Shown here piece after piece: positions 8,941 to 17,973 of a stretch of DNA of 64,000 nt. This stretch comes from Planosporangium sp963837285 (lineage in GTDB: Bacteria > Actinomycetota > Actinomycetes > Mycobacteriales > Micromonosporaceae): assembly GCA_963837285.1 (NCBI GenBank), contig CAWIMS010000001.1:930001-994000 (forward strand), in the 5' to 3' direction. Below the pieces are notes generated by a model that saw only the letters and a list, made by a program, of their open reading frames with translations, did no database searches and had not been told where the DNA came from. A program made the position numbers and the translations under genes. Position 1 is the stretch's first letter; each line of letters begins with the position of its first letter.

Positions 8941-9177
8941 CCGGTGACCGGCTGGTCCTGTTCACCCGGCCCGGCTGCCACCTCTGCGACGTGGCCAAGG
9001 AGGCGATGACCGGGTGGCCGCGATCACCGGGGAGACCTGGACGAGGTGGACATCAGCGGCGACCTCGAGCTGGAGCGCGAGTACGGCGACCGGATGCCGG
9101 TGGTGCTGCTCGACGGCAGGGAGCACGGCTACTGGCGGGTCGAGGAGGACCGGCTGGTGCGCGACCTCGGCCGTTAG
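8934..9177 (+). pseudogene. Frameshifted glutaredoxin-family protein
   Basis: A small thioredoxin-fold protein starting LVLFTRPGCHLCDVAKEAM, with the redox motif CHLC. Two missing bases, near 9010 and 9048, must be restored to read RVAAITGETW then EVDISGDLELEREYGDRMPVV, after which LLDGREHGYWRVEEDRL runs to TAG at 9175-9177. Restored length is about 80 residues, normal for this DUF836/glutaredoxin-like family. The same gene lies between the HAD/sigma genes and rex-hemA in other actinobacteria. The TTG start at 8934 is uncertain, since the ligase frame reads into it. Confidence 0.75.
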
Positions 9178-9187
9178 GGTGGTCCCC

Positions 9188-9828
9188 GTGGCTCACCTGG
9201 TCTGGGACTGGAACGGCACCCTTCTCGACGACCTCGACCTGGTGGTCGCGGCGACCAACGCCGCGCTTCGCTAGCGTCGGTGGCCCCGCCGTCACGGCCG
9301 ACGAGCACCGGCGCGGTTCTTCCGTCCGATCGCCGACTACTACGCCGATGTGCTCGGGCGCTCGGTCGACCAGCACGAGTTCGTCAGGCTGGACCGGATC
9401 TTCCACGACGGCGTACCGGGCCGGGCTGACTGGACACCGCGCTGGCCGCCGACGCCGAGGCCGCCATGCGGGCCTGGCCGGGCACCCAGTCGCTGCTGTC
9501 CATGTGGTTCCACGAGGAGCTGGTGCCCGACGGTGACCCGGCGCGGCCTGTACGGACTGTTCGCGCGGGTCGACGGGCTGCGCCCCGGCGTGGTCGGCGG
9601 CGGGCACAAGGTCGAGCACCTGGTCGAGCACCTTGCCGCGCTCGGCGTGGACGGCCTCCGACGCGGTGCTGATCGGGGACTCGGTCGACGACGCGCGACG
9701 CCGCGGACGTCGGTCGGCGCCGCGTGCGTGCTGTACGCCGGGGGCTTCACCCACCCCGACCGGCTCGCCGGGACCGGCTGGCCGGTGGCGTGACCCTGGT
9801 CGAGGCGGTCGAGCTGGCGCTTGAGCTA
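9188..9828 (+). pseudogene. Frameshifted HAD-family hydrolase
   Basis: Starts GTG and reads LVWDWNGTLLDDLDLVV, which is HAD motif I (DWNGTL). It then hits a stop at 9272-9274 because of a slip near 9270. Other frames continue RPIADYYADVLGRSVDQHEF, AAMRAWPGTQSLLSMWFHE, GGGHKVEHLVEHLAALGVDG, LIGDSVDDA and AACVLYAGGFTHPDRLAG, so at least five indels separate recognisable parts. The restored product resembles phosphoglycolate phosphatase-like proteins of about 210 residues. The end is uncertain and runs against the convergent response regulator gene. Confidence 0.7.
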
Positions 9829-10474
9829 ACTGCGCAGGTAGGCCAGCACCGCTAGTACCCGGCGGTGCTGCTCGTCGTCCGGGGATCAGGTCGAGCTTGG
9901 TGAACATGTTGCGCACGTGCTTCTCCACGGCGCCGTCGCTGACCACCAGGTGCCGGGCGATCGCCGTGTTCGACCGGCCCTCGGCCATCAGCCCGAGCAC
10001 CTCCCGTTCGCGCGGGGTGAGGGTACGCAGCGGGTCGTCGCGCCGGCGCCGGACCAGGAGCTGCGCGACGACCTCCGGATCGAGCACGGTCGCCGCCGCG
10101 CGGCCACCCGGTCCAGCGCGTCGAGGAACTCGCCGACCTCGGCCACCCGGTCCTTGAGCAGGTAGCCGACCCCGCCGCGCCGGTCGGCGAGCAGGTCGTC
10201 GGCGTACGACACCTCGACGTACTGGGAGAGCACCAGCACCGGGGTGCCGGGGCACCGGGCGCCGCGCCTCGACCGCCGCGCGCAGCCCCTCGTCGGTGTG
10301 CGTCGGCGGCATCCGGACGTCGACGATCGACACGTCCGGGCGGTGCTCGGTCACGGCCTCACCAGCGCGGCGCCGTCCCCGACCGCGGCGACCACCCGGT
10401 GCCCGTTCTCGGTCGAGCAGCCGGACCAGCCCTTCGCGGAGGAGGACGGCGTCGTCGGCGATAACTACCCGCAT
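9826..10474 (-). pseudogene. Frameshifted LuxR-family (NarL-type) response regulator
   Basis: The receiver domain begins MRVVIADDAVLLREGLVRLL, with the acidic pair, followed in other frames by RPDVSIVDVRMPPTHTDEGL containing the phospho-acceptor Asp, and by LVLSQYVEVSYADDLLADR. The C-terminal helix-turn-helix is in one frame: LTPREREVLGLMAEGRSN, IARHLVVSDGAVEKHV. The stop is TAG (complement of 9826-9828) after LAYLRS. About five one-base slips lie between 9890 and 10400. It follows the sensor kinase gene by 4 bases, so the pair formed one operon; its targets are unknown. Confidence 0.8.
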
Positions 10475-10478
10475 CGGC

Positions 10479-11786
10479 CTACCTGCACGGCAGCTTCGCC
10501 ATGATCGTGGTCGGGCCGCCGGGCGGGCTGATGACGGTCAGCGCGCCGCCGGCCGCGTGTACCCGGTCGGCCAGCCCCGCGAGGCCGTGCCCCTTGGCGA
10601 GGTGGCGCCGCCCACGCCGTCGTCGGCGACGCTGACCTCCAGGTGGCCGTTGTCGCGCGCATGACGATGTGGCAGTCCATGGCCATGCTGTGCTTCGCGA
10701 CGTTGGTCAGCGCCTCGGCCACCACGAAATAGGCAGTTGATCTCGGCGGCCGGGTCGAGCCGGCCGTCAGCTCCGGGGCTTCCAGGTCGACGGGGACGGT
10801 GGACCGGGCCGGCGAGTGCGGCGACCGCGCTGGGCAGCCCGCGGTCGACCAGGATCGGCGGGGCGATGCCACGGGACAGCGCGCGCAGCTCGTCGAGCGT
10901 CTCGCGGGTCTGGGTGAGCGCCTCGTCGACCGTCGCGCGGGCGGCCTCCGGGTCGGTGTCGAGCTGGTGCTGCGCGCGGCCGAGGTCCATCGCGAGGCGG
11001 ACCAGGCGCTGCTGCGGCCCGTCGTGGATGTCGCGTTCGAGCCGGCGCAGCGCGGTGGCCTCGGCGGACACGGCGGCGGCGTCTGCGACTGGGCGACGAC
11101 TTGTCCTGCTCCAGCCCGGTGATCCGGGTGCGCAGCTCGATCACGCCGGTCAGCAGCGCCTTGCCGACGGTGGCCTGGAGCAGCGAGCAGAGCCGGCTGA
11201 CGATCGGGAGGGTGACAGAGGAAGAACACGCCGACGGCGGTGTACAGCGTGATCCGGGAGAACGCGGTGTTCCCCATGCCGAGGAGTCCGGCAGCTCGTA
11301 GTTGTCGGGAGAGTGCGGCAGCGCCCAGTCGTACGCGAAGTAGAAGATGCCGGTGACCGCGCCGGCCCACCACGTGATCATGATCGACCAGGTGACCGTG
11401 GCGATCGGGAAGACGATCAGGCCGTGCAGCAGGTCGAGCCAGTTCTGGCCGTCGGCGATCGGGGTGAACACCTTCCGCCAGAAGCTGCCGTCCTGCGGGC
11501 GGTAGGCGCCCCGGGTGTGCGGCATGTCCAGCACCTTGGCGATCCGCCAGCGCTCCACCTCGGCGAAGCCACGCGCGATGAGCAGGGTGGCGGTGATGAT
11601 CGGGACGCCGACCACGAGGGCGATCATGCCGAGGCCGGTGGAGAGCCCGGTGACCAGCACCACGAAGCTGATCACGGCCAGGGGGAAGCCGGTGAGCAGG
11701 TAGACCGAGTCGACTCCGGTCTGCCGGGCCACGCGGAGGATGGGTGGTTCGGCGCTGATCCGCATGGATCCGGTGGTGGTCGTCAT
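10479..11786 (-). pseudogene. Frameshifted sensor histidine kinase (HisKA_3 type)
   Basis: Partner of the adjacent NarL-type regulator. The N-terminal half (to about 11300) is intact: a cytoplasmic start MTTTTGSMRIS, two hydrophobic helices (LLTGFPLAVISFVVLVTG, GMIALVVGVPIITATLLIA), then another pair around FPIATVTWSIMITWWAGAV. Slips near 11290, 11215, 11090, 10800, 10730, 10650 and 10600 separate the rest. The phospho-acceptor helix LERDIHDGPQQRLVRLAMDL and the ATPase pieces (SVADDGVGGA, GLAGLADRV-like) remain recognisable. The product ends MAKLPCR. ATG at 11786 was preferred; an in-frame start six codons upstream is possible. Confidence 0.8.
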
Positions 11787-12215
11787 ACCGGAGACGCTAG
11801 GCATCGGGCGCGCTCACCCCCATCCCGCCGACCGCCCTCTTGACGGTGAGGCTATCCCTACCCGACCCGGCTCGGGAGCCCGCCATGATCGGTACAACTT
11901 CCGACAAGTTGTGGTCTCGGCGGGGTCGTGAGGCAACAAGTTCCGGGAAGTTGTGCCGGTCAACTTTCTGATGGCGCCGATCCGCGCTCGAACGGGTAGT
12001 GTGCCTACACGTGACGCCCGTCCGGCAGCAGATTGGACCACGAATTTCGCCACAGTCCGTACGGACAAGTCGGACTTGCGTAATAATCGTGCCGAGCGCC
12101 CACCCGCTGCGCGGTCTGCTCGAGAATGAATGGCACGACGTGCCGCGGGGGCATCTCTCGGGCTGTGACGCTCGGCGGGTGGGCGCTGACCATGGGCTTC
12201 TTCAAGATCGCGAGT
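11787..12215. other. Divergent intergenic region upstream of rex
   Basis: A region of about 430 bases between the kinase and rex genes, holding one family A repeat at 11887-11961. A later AT-richer stretch (GCGTAATAATCGTGCC near 12080) could hold a second promoter. No open frame with coding character was found. Confidence 0.5.
11887..11961. repeat. Family A 75-bp palindromic repeat, copy 2
   Basis: This copy lies between the divergent kinase and rex genes, not at a gene end, so here it cannot be a shared terminator. Its first half is degenerate (CTTCCGACAAGTTGTGG), while the second half is intact and ends GTGCCGGTC. Confidence 0.88.
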
Positions 12216-12244
12216 TTGTGCACGAGTTCACAAACGCCTACTCT
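12216..12244 (+). promoter_or_regulatory. Rex operator overlapping the rex-hem promoter
   Basis: The 18-base inverted repeat TTGTGCACGAGTTCACAA (12216-12233) fits the actinobacterial Rex operator consensus TTGTGAANNNNTTCACAA with one changed base in each half at most. Its first six bases can also act as a -35 box (TTGTGC), followed by a 17-base spacer and TACTCT (12239-12244) as -10. Bound Rex would block RNA polymerase, and NADH would release it. This gives redox autoregulation of rex and the downstream haem genes. Confidence 0.88.
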
Positions 12245-12325
12245 GTTACGACGTCGAGCCTGGATAGCACAGCCCCACCGGGTTGGGTTGGGCGCGATCC
12301 CAGCCGTCCGTCGTCACGGAGTCTG

Positions 12326-13081
12326 ATGAGCCAGCAGCGCAACGGGCAAGCCGCCGGTGTACCCGACGGGGCCGTGTTCCCGGACCTTCCCGAAGCCACC
12401 GTGGCCCGGCTGCCGGAGTACCTGCGTGCCCTGCACCACCTCGCCGAGACCGGGTACGAAACGGTGTCGAGTGAAGGGCTGGCGACCGCCGCCGGGGTCA
12501 ACTCCGCCAAGCTGCGCAAGGACCTGTCCCACCTCGGCTCGTACGGCACCCGCGGCGTCGGGTACGACGTGGCACTCCTGATCGCCCAGATCGAGCACGT
12601 CCTCGGCCTGACCCAGCGCCGCGGCGTCGCCCTGGTCGGCGTCGGTAACCTCGGTCACGCCCTCGCCGGGTACGCCGGCTTCGGCAACCGCGGCTTCCGG
12701 TTCGTCGCGCTCTTCGACGCCGACGCGGCCCGGATCGGCGAGCGGATCAACGGGATGGTCGTCCGCGACATCGCGGACATGCCCGACGTGGTGGCCGCGG
12801 AGGCGATCTCGATCGCGGTGATCGCCACGCCGGCGCACGCCGCCCAGGGGGTCGCCGACCGGCTGGTCGCCGCCGGCGTCACCAGCATCCTCAACTTCGC
12901 GCCCTGCGTACTGACCGTGCCCGAGGGGGTCGATGTGCGAAAGGTCGACCTCGCCGTCGAGCTCCAGATTCTGTCGTTCCACGAGCACCGCAAGTCCGCG
13001 TTGACCACGCTGCCCCCGCCCGGTGGCAACGGCCGGGTGAAGCTGCCCACGAGCCTCAACGGGGAGGCGCTCGCCACGTGA
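12326..13081 (+). CDS. rex: Redox-sensing transcriptional repressor Rex
   Basis: A 251-residue repressor that senses the NADH/NAD+ ratio. An N-terminal winged helix (about 25-95; VNSAKLRKDLSHLGSYGTRG includes the recognition helix) binds DNA. The C-terminal Rossmann domain starts at GVGNLG (105-110) and binds NADH. ATG at 12326 was chosen because GGAG lies just upstream and the length then equals that of known Rex proteins. It is the first gene of an operon in which each stop codon overlaps the next start (GTGA with hemA). A matching operator lies about 90 bases upstream, so it should repress itself and haem synthesis when NADH is low. Confidence 0.96.
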   Translation: MSQQRNGQAAGVPDGAVFPDLPEATVARLPEYLRALHHLAETGYETVSSEGLATAAGVNSAKLRKDLSHLGSYGTRGVGYDVALLIAQIEHVLGLTQRRGVALVGVGNLGHALAGYAGFGNRGFRFVALFDADAARIGERINGMVVRDIADMPDVVAAEAISIAVIATPAHAAQGVADRLVAAGVTSILNFAPCVLTVPEGVDVRKVDLAVELQILSFHEHRKSALTTLPPPGGNGRVKLPTSLNGEALAT

Positions 13082-14406
13082 ACCTGCTCGTCGTCGGTGT
13101 CTCGCACCGCACCGCCGGGGTCGCCCTGCTGGAGCGCCTGACCGTAACACCGGGTCAGACCGCCGCGCTCCTGACCAGGCTGCTCGCCCAGGAGTACGTG
13201 GGCGAGGCGCTCGTGCTGTCCACGTGCAACCGGGTCGAGGTGTACGCCTCGGTGTCGGCCTTCCACGGCGGCCTCGCCGACATCGGCGCGGTACTCGCCG
13301 AGCGCGCCGGCTGCTCGGTGAACGAGCTGGCCCAGCACCTGTACGTCAGCTACGACACCGACGCCGTGCGGCACGCCTTCCGGGTGGCCGCCGGGCTGGA
13401 CTCGATGGTCGTCGGCGAGGCGCAGATCCTCGGCCAGCTGCGCGAGGCGTACTCGACCGCGACCGTGTACGGCACCGCTGGCCGGCTGCTGCACGAGCTG
13501 CTCCAGCAGGCGCTGCGGGTCGGCAAGCGGGCGCACACCGAGACCGGCATCGACCGGGCCGGGCAGAGCGTGGTCAGCGCCGCCCTGCGGCTCGGCCTGG
13601 CCCAGCGGTACGGCCGGGAGACGCAGGCGTTCGATGGCGACGCCCTGGTTGTCGGGGCGGGCGCGATGGGCGCGCTGGCCCTGGCGACGCTGCGGAGGGC
13701 GGGGGCCGGCCGACTGTACATCGCCAACCGGAGCGAGGAGCGGGCCCGGCGGCTGGCCGGCACGTACGCCGCCGAGGTCGTCCCGATCGACCGGCTCGGG
13801 TCCGCGCTGTCCCAGGTGGACATGGTGGTCTGCGCGACCGCCTCGCCGGACGCGGTGCTCACGCCGGAGCTGGTAGCCAGGGCCAAAGACCCGCTGCTCG
13901 TCCTCGACCTGGCCGTGCCGCGTGACGTGGCCCCCGGCGTCGCCGAAGTGCCCGGCGTCCACCTGATCGACCTGGAGCGGCTCAGCGCCGCCGAGCAACA
14001 GCCCGCCGGCCACGCGGAGATAGCGGCCACCGAGGCGATCGTGGACGCCGAGGTCGAGGCGTTCCGGTCCTGGCTGCGCAGCTCCGACGTGGCGCCGACC
14101 GTCGCCGCGCTGCGGGCCCGCGCCGACGAGGTCGTCGTCGCCGAGCTGGGCCGGCTGCGCCAGCGCCGCCCCGACCTCACCGACGACCAGCGGGCGGACG
14201 TCGCGCACGCGGTACACCGGGTGGTCCAGCGGTTGCTGCACGTGCCCTCGGTACGGGTCCGGCAGTTGGCTGCCGAGCCGGGCGGGGAGGCATACGCGGA
14301 GGCGCTGCGGGCACTCTTCGACCTGGAGGTACCGCAGGACCTCCAGGACATCGACGCCGTCGCCGCCACGGAGGTCGCGGTCACGAGGCCGGAGGCCACC
14401 ACATGA
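13078..14406 (+). CDS. hemA: Glutamyl-tRNA reductase
   Basis: A 442-residue enzyme that reduces glutamyl-tRNA to glutamate-1-semialdehyde with NADPH, the first committed step of C5-pathway haem synthesis. The catalytic cysteine is Cys50 in LSTCNRVEVY. GLDSMVVGEAQILGQ follows, and the NADPH domain has VVGAGAMG near residue 193. The C-terminal dimerisation helices are present. The GTG start overlaps the rex stop (GTGA), and the stop overlaps hemC (ATGA). It should be under Rex control through the shared promoter. Confidence 0.97.
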   Translation: MNLLVVGVSHRTAGVALLERLTVTPGQTAALLTRLLAQEYVGEALVLSTCNRVEVYASVSAFHGGLADIGAVLAERAGCSVNELAQHLYVSYDTDAVRHAFRVAAGLDSMVVGEAQILGQLREAYSTATVYGTAGRLLHELLQQALRVGKRAHTETGIDRAGQSVVSAALRLGLAQRYGRETQAFDGDALVVGAGAMGALALATLRRAGAGRLYIANRSEERARRLAGTYAAEVVPIDRLGSALSQVDMVVCATASPDAVLTPELVARAKDPLLVLDLAVPRDVAPGVAEVPGVHLIDLERLSAAEQQPAGHAEIAATEAIVDAEVEAFRSWLRSSDVAPTVAALRARADEVVVAELGRLRQRRPDLTDDQRADVAHAVHRVVQRLLHVPSVRVRQLAAEPGGEAYAEALRALFDLEVPQDLQDIDAVAATEVAVTRPEATT

Positions 14407-15320
14407 CGTTCCGACTGGGTACCCGGGGCAGCGCGCTCGCGCTGGCCCAGTCCGGCGCTGTCGCCGACGCGCTGCGCAAGGTGACCGGCCGGGAGGTCGA
14501 GCTGGTCGAGATCAGCACGGCCGGCGACCGGTCGTCCGCCCCGGTCGCGAGCCTCGGCGTGGGCGTGTTCGTCTCCGCGCTGCGCGAGGCACTGCTCGCC
14601 AAAGAGATCGACTTCGCTGTGCACTCGTACAAGGATCTGCCGACCGCGCCCGGTGAGGGGCTGTGCATCGCGGCCGTGCCACCGCGGGCCGATCCCCGCG
14701 ACGTGCTGGTCGCCCGGGACGGGCTGACCCTGACCGAGCTGCCCGAAGGCGCCCGGCTCGGCACCGGCGCGATCCGCCGGATCGCCCAGATCAACGCGCT
14801 CGGGCGCGGCCTGACCTGCGTACCGATCCGGGGCAACGTCGACACCCGGCTACGCAAGGTCGCCGACGGCGAGCTGGACGCCGTCGTCCTGGCCCGCGCC
14901 GGCCTCACCCGCCTCGGCCGTGGCGCCGAGGCGACCGAAATCCTCGACCCGCTGCTCATGCTGCCCGCCCCGGCTCAGGGGGCGCTGGCCGTGGAGTGCC
15001 GGGACGATGTCGGCGAGCTGCGGGAGTTGCTCGCCGCGCTCGACGATCCGGGCACCCGTGCCGCGGTGACGGCCGAGCGTGCTCTGCTCGCGAAACTGGA
15101 GGCCGGCTGCTCCGCACCGGTCGCCGCTCTCGCCGACGTCGCCGCTGGCGACGACGGTGACGAGATCTACTTGCGCGGTGCCGTGTTCAGCCCGGACGGC
15201 CGGTTCGGCGTCCGGCTGTCCGGCACCGGAACGCTCGCCGAGGCGGATCAGATCGGCCGGCGGCTCGCCGCCGATCTCCTCGCCTGCGGCGCTGACTCTG
15301 TACTGGGGAGTACAGCATGA
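14403..15320 (+). CDS. hemC: Hydroxymethylbilane synthase (porphobilinogen deaminase)
   Basis: A 305-residue cytosolic enzyme that joins four porphobilinogens into hydroxymethylbilane. It opens with the family signature LGTRGSALALAQ. The catalytic Asp lies in YKDLPT (78). Arginine-rich substrate loops are seen around IRRIAQ and IRGNVDTRL. Cys236 in LEAGCSAPV would carry the dipyrromethane cofactor. ATG overlaps the hemA stop by four bases and its own stop overlaps hemD in the same way, so the three are translationally coupled. Confidence 0.97.
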   Translation: MTFRLGTRGSALALAQSGAVADALRKVTGREVELVEISTAGDRSSAPVASLGVGVFVSALREALLAKEIDFAVHSYKDLPTAPGEGLCIAAVPPRADPRDVLVARDGLTLTELPEGARLGTGAIRRIAQINALGRGLTCVPIRGNVDTRLRKVADGELDAVVLARAGLTRLGRGAEATEILDPLLMLPAPAQGALAVECRDDVGELRELLAALDDPGTRAAVTAERALLAKLEAGCSAPVAALADVAAGDDGDEIYLRGAVFSPDGRFGVRLSGTGTLAEADQIGRRLAADLLACGADSVLGSTA

Positions 15321-16900
15321 CCCGTACCCGTAAGAACGCAGGTCGCGTGGTGTTCGTGGGGGCCGGCCCCGGCGACCCTGGCCTGCTCACCCGTCGTGCC
15401 TACGACGCGCTGTCGGCGGCCGACCATATCGTCTACGACCGTTACGTCTCGGCACCGATGCTCGACGCGCTCAGGGCGGACGCCGGGCCGGAGGCCGAGT
15501 TCTCGCCGGCCGAGGGGGCGCCCGGCGACGTGGCGAAGGTGCTGCTGTCGGCGGCCCGCTCCGGTCTCACCGCGGTACACCTGGTCGGTGGCGACCCGCT
15601 CGGCCATGACTCCGTGGTCAAAGAGGTGCAGGCGGTCGCCCGTACCAACGTGCCGTTCGAGGTCGTGCCCGGCATCGGGACGGCGGCCGGGGTCGCCACC
15701 TACGCCGGGGTGCCGCTGTCCGGCGTCCGCACCGTGGCCGACGTCGACGACGTGCACGCGCTCGACTTCGAGCCGATCGCCGCGGCCCTGGCCCGCGGCT
15801 CGTCGTCGGCGCTCGCGATCGACGCGGGCGACCTCGCCACGATGCGCGACGGCCTGCTCGCCGCCGGGGTCGACCCCGGCACGCCGGTCGCGGTGACCGG
15901 CGAGGGCACCGGCGACACGCAGTACACCACGTCGTCCAGTGTGGACAGCATGGTCACCGCGGTGATCGGCTTCGCCGGCCGCGTCGTGGTCAGCCTGGGT
16001 GCGTCGGTCGCCCATCGCGACAAGCTCGGCTGGTGGGAAAACCGTCCACTGTACGGGTGGAAGGTGCTCGTACCGCGGACCAAGGAGCAGGCCGGGGCGA
16101 TGAGCGACCGGCTGCGCGCCTACGGTGCCATCCCGTGTGAGGTGCCGACGATCGCGGTCGAGCCGCCGCGTACCCCGGCCCAGATGGAGCGGGCGATCAA
16201 GGGGCTGGTCGACGGGCGGTACGCCTGGGTGGTCTTCACCTCGACCAACGCCGTCCGCGCGGTCTGGGAGAAGTTCGCCGAGCACGGCCTGGACGCGCGA
16301 CACTTCGGCGGCGTGAAGATCGCCTGTATCGGTGAGGCCACCGCCGACGCGGTGCGCTCGTTCGGTGTACAGCCGGAGTTGATCCCGGCCGATGAGCAGT
16401 CCTCGGAGGGGCTGCTCGCGGAGTTCTCGCCGCACGACGAGGTGCTCGACCCGGTCGGCCGGATCCTGTTGCCCCGGGCCGACATCGCCACCGAGACCCT
16501 GGCCGCCGGCCTGACCGAGCTGGGTTGGGAGGTCGACGACGTCACCGCGTACCGGACGGTGCGGGCCGCGCCGCCGCCGGCCGAGATCCGCGACGCGATC
16601 AAGTCGGGTGGCTTCGACGCGGTGCTGTTCACGTCGTCGTCGACCGTGCGCAACCTGGTCGGGATCGCCGGCAAGCCGCACGCGCGTACCGTCGTCGCGG
16701 TGATCGGCCCGAAGACGGCCGAGACCGCGACCGAGTTCGGCCTACGCGTAGACGTGCAGCCCCAGCACGCGAGCGTGCCCGATCTGGTCGAGGCGCTGGC
16801 CGCATACGCGGTAGAGCTGCGCGAGAAGCTCGCCGCGATGCCCGCCAAGCAGCGCCGCGGATCCAAGGTCCAAGGCCCGACCGCGCTACGGTACCGGTAG
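15317..16900 (+). CDS. hemD: Uroporphyrinogen-III synthase fused to a methyltransferase-like domain (HemD/CobA-type)
   Basis: A 527-residue fusion, as usual for actinobacterial HemD. Residues about 9-235 form a tetrapyrrole methylase-like domain starting VVFVGAGPGDPGLLT. About 245-500 form the HemD domain that closes hydroxymethylbilane to uroporphyrinogen III (VLVPRTKEQAGAM, VFTSTNAVRAV, VLFTSSSTVRNL). The methylase domain is degenerate: the usual RLKGGDPFVFGRG is replaced by VHLVGGDPLGHDSV, so methylation of uroporphyrinogen for siroheme or B12 may be lost. The C-terminal tail KQRRGSKVQGPTALRY is basic. ATG overlaps the hemC stop. A family B repeat follows the stop by 19 bases. Confidence 0.93.
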   Translation: MTRTRKNAGRVVFVGAGPGDPGLLTRRAYDALSAADHIVYDRYVSAPMLDALRADAGPEAEFSPAEGAPGDVAKVLLSAARSGLTAVHLVGGDPLGHDSVVKEVQAVARTNVPFEVVPGIGTAAGVATYAGVPLSGVRTVADVDDVHALDFEPIAAALARGSSSALAIDAGDLATMRDGLLAAGVDPGTPVAVTGEGTGDTQYTTSSSVDSMVTAVIGFAGRVVVSLGASVAHRDKLGWWENRPLYGWKVLVPRTKEQAGAMSDRLRAYGAIPCEVPTIAVEPPRTPAQMERAIKGLVDGRYAWVVFTSTNAVRAVWEKFAEHGLDARHFGGVKIACIGEATADAVRSFGVQPELIPADEQSSEGLLAEFSPHDEVLDPVGRILLPRADIATETLAAGLTELGWEVDDVTAYRTVRAAPPPAEIRDAIKSGGFDAVLFTSSSTVRNLVGIAGKPHARTVVAVIGPKTAETATEFGLRVDVQPQHASVPDLVEALAAYAVELREKLAAMPAKQRRGSKVQGPTALRYR

Positions 16901-16919
16901 CCCCCGACCGGTCCATCTG

Positions 16920-16984
16920 CGTCGATCTAGGAAGAATGGTGGGCCGAATCCGGCAAACCAGGCACCATTCGTCCTAGATCGACG
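16920..16984. repeat. Family B 65-bp inverted repeat, copy 1
   Basis: The ends CGTCGATCTAGGAAGAATGG and CCATTCGTCCTAGATCGACG pair as 22-base arms with one mismatch around a 21-base centre. It sits between hemD and hemB, 14 bases before the hemB start. On RNA it would form a strong hairpin that could lower expression of hemB from the rex-hem transcript. Confidence 0.88.
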
Positions 16985-16998
16985 GGAGAGAGTGAGCG

Positions 16999-17973
16999 AT
17001 GTTTCCCCAGGTGCGGCCTCGGCGGCTGCGGCAGTCGCCGGCCCTGCGGCGGTTGGTCGCTGAGACGCGGCCGGCGGCCGGCGAGCTGGTTCTGCCGCTG
17101 TTCGTCCGGGAGGGGTTGACCGAGCCGCGGGCGGTCAGCTCGCTGCCCGGTGTGGTGCAGCACTCCCGCGACTCGCTGCGCAAGGCGGCGGTCGACGCGG
17201 TACAGGCCGGGATCGGTGGGCTGATGCTCTTCGGGGTGCCAGCCGAGCGTGACCCGGAGGGCTCCGCCGGCACCGACCCGAACGGCATTCTCAACGTCGC
17301 CATCCGGGACGTGGTCAGCGAAGTCGGCGACGCGACCGTGGTCATGGGCGACCTGTGCCTGGACGAGTTCACCTCGCACGGACACTGCGGCGTGCTCGAC
17401 CCGAACGGCGCGGTAGACAACGACGCGACCCTGGTCCGGTACTGCGACATGGCGCTCGCCCAGGCCGGCGCCGGGGCGCACATGCTCGGCCTGTCCGGGA
17501 TGATGGACGGTCAGGTCGGCGCCGTGCGGGCAGCCCTTGACCGGGCCGGCTTCACGGACACCACGATCCTGGCGTACGCCGTGAAGTACGCGTCGGCGTT
17601 CTACGGGCCGTTCCGCGAGGCGGTCGAGTCGGCGTTGCAGGGCGACCGGAAGACCTACCAGCAGGACCCGCCGAACGTGCGGGAGGCGCTGCGCGAGGTG
17701 GCCCTGGACGTGGCCGAGGGTGCCGACGTGGTGATGGTCAAGCCGGCGCTGCCGTACCTGGACGTGGTGCGGGCGGTGGCGGAGAGCGTGGACGTGCCGG
17801 TCGCCGCGTACCAGGTGTCCGGCGAGTACGCGATGGTCGAAGCCGCCGCGGCGAACGGCTGGATCGATCGGGAGCGGGCGATCGTCGAGACGCTCACGTC
17901 GATCCGCCGCGCCGGCGCGCAGATCATCTTGACCTACTGGGCCGTCGAAGCGGCGACGTTGCTGCATCCATGA
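16999..17973 (+). CDS. hemB: Delta-aminolevulinic acid dehydratase (porphobilinogen synthase)
   Basis: A 324-residue enzyme that condenses two 5-aminolevulinates to porphobilinogen. The Schiff-base lysines are Lys196 (YAVKYASAFYGPF) and Lys248 (VMVKPALPYLD). The metal-site loop reads DLCLDEFTSHGHC (118-130): Cys120 and Cys130 are kept but the middle cysteine is Asp122, so this is not the classical three-Cys zinc site, and a magnesium-type enzyme is likely. A GGGAGAG ribosome site precedes the ATG. It is separated from hemD by a family B repeat. Its TGA overlaps the first bases of a family A repeat. Confidence 0.96.
   Translation: MFPQVRPRRLRQSPALRRLVAETRPAAGELVLPLFVREGLTEPRAVSSLPGVVQHSRDSLRKAAVDAVQAGIGGLMLFGVPAERDPEGSAGTDPNGILNVAIRDVVSEVGDATVVMGDLCLDEFTSHGHCGVLDPNGAVDNDATLVRYCDMALAQAGAGAHMLGLSGMMDGQVGAVRAALDRAGFTDTTILAYAVKYASAFYGPFREAVESALQGDRKTYQQDPPNVREALREVALDVAEGADVVMVKPALPYLDVVRAVAESVDVPVAAYQVSGEYAMVEAAAANGWIDRERAIVETLTSIRRAGAQIILTYWAVEAATLLHP

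Noticed and set aside
8400..11300. Programmed frameshifting as the reason for split reading frames
   Set aside because: There are too many slips, in both directions and in unrelated genes, with no slippery heptamer or conserved downstream structure.
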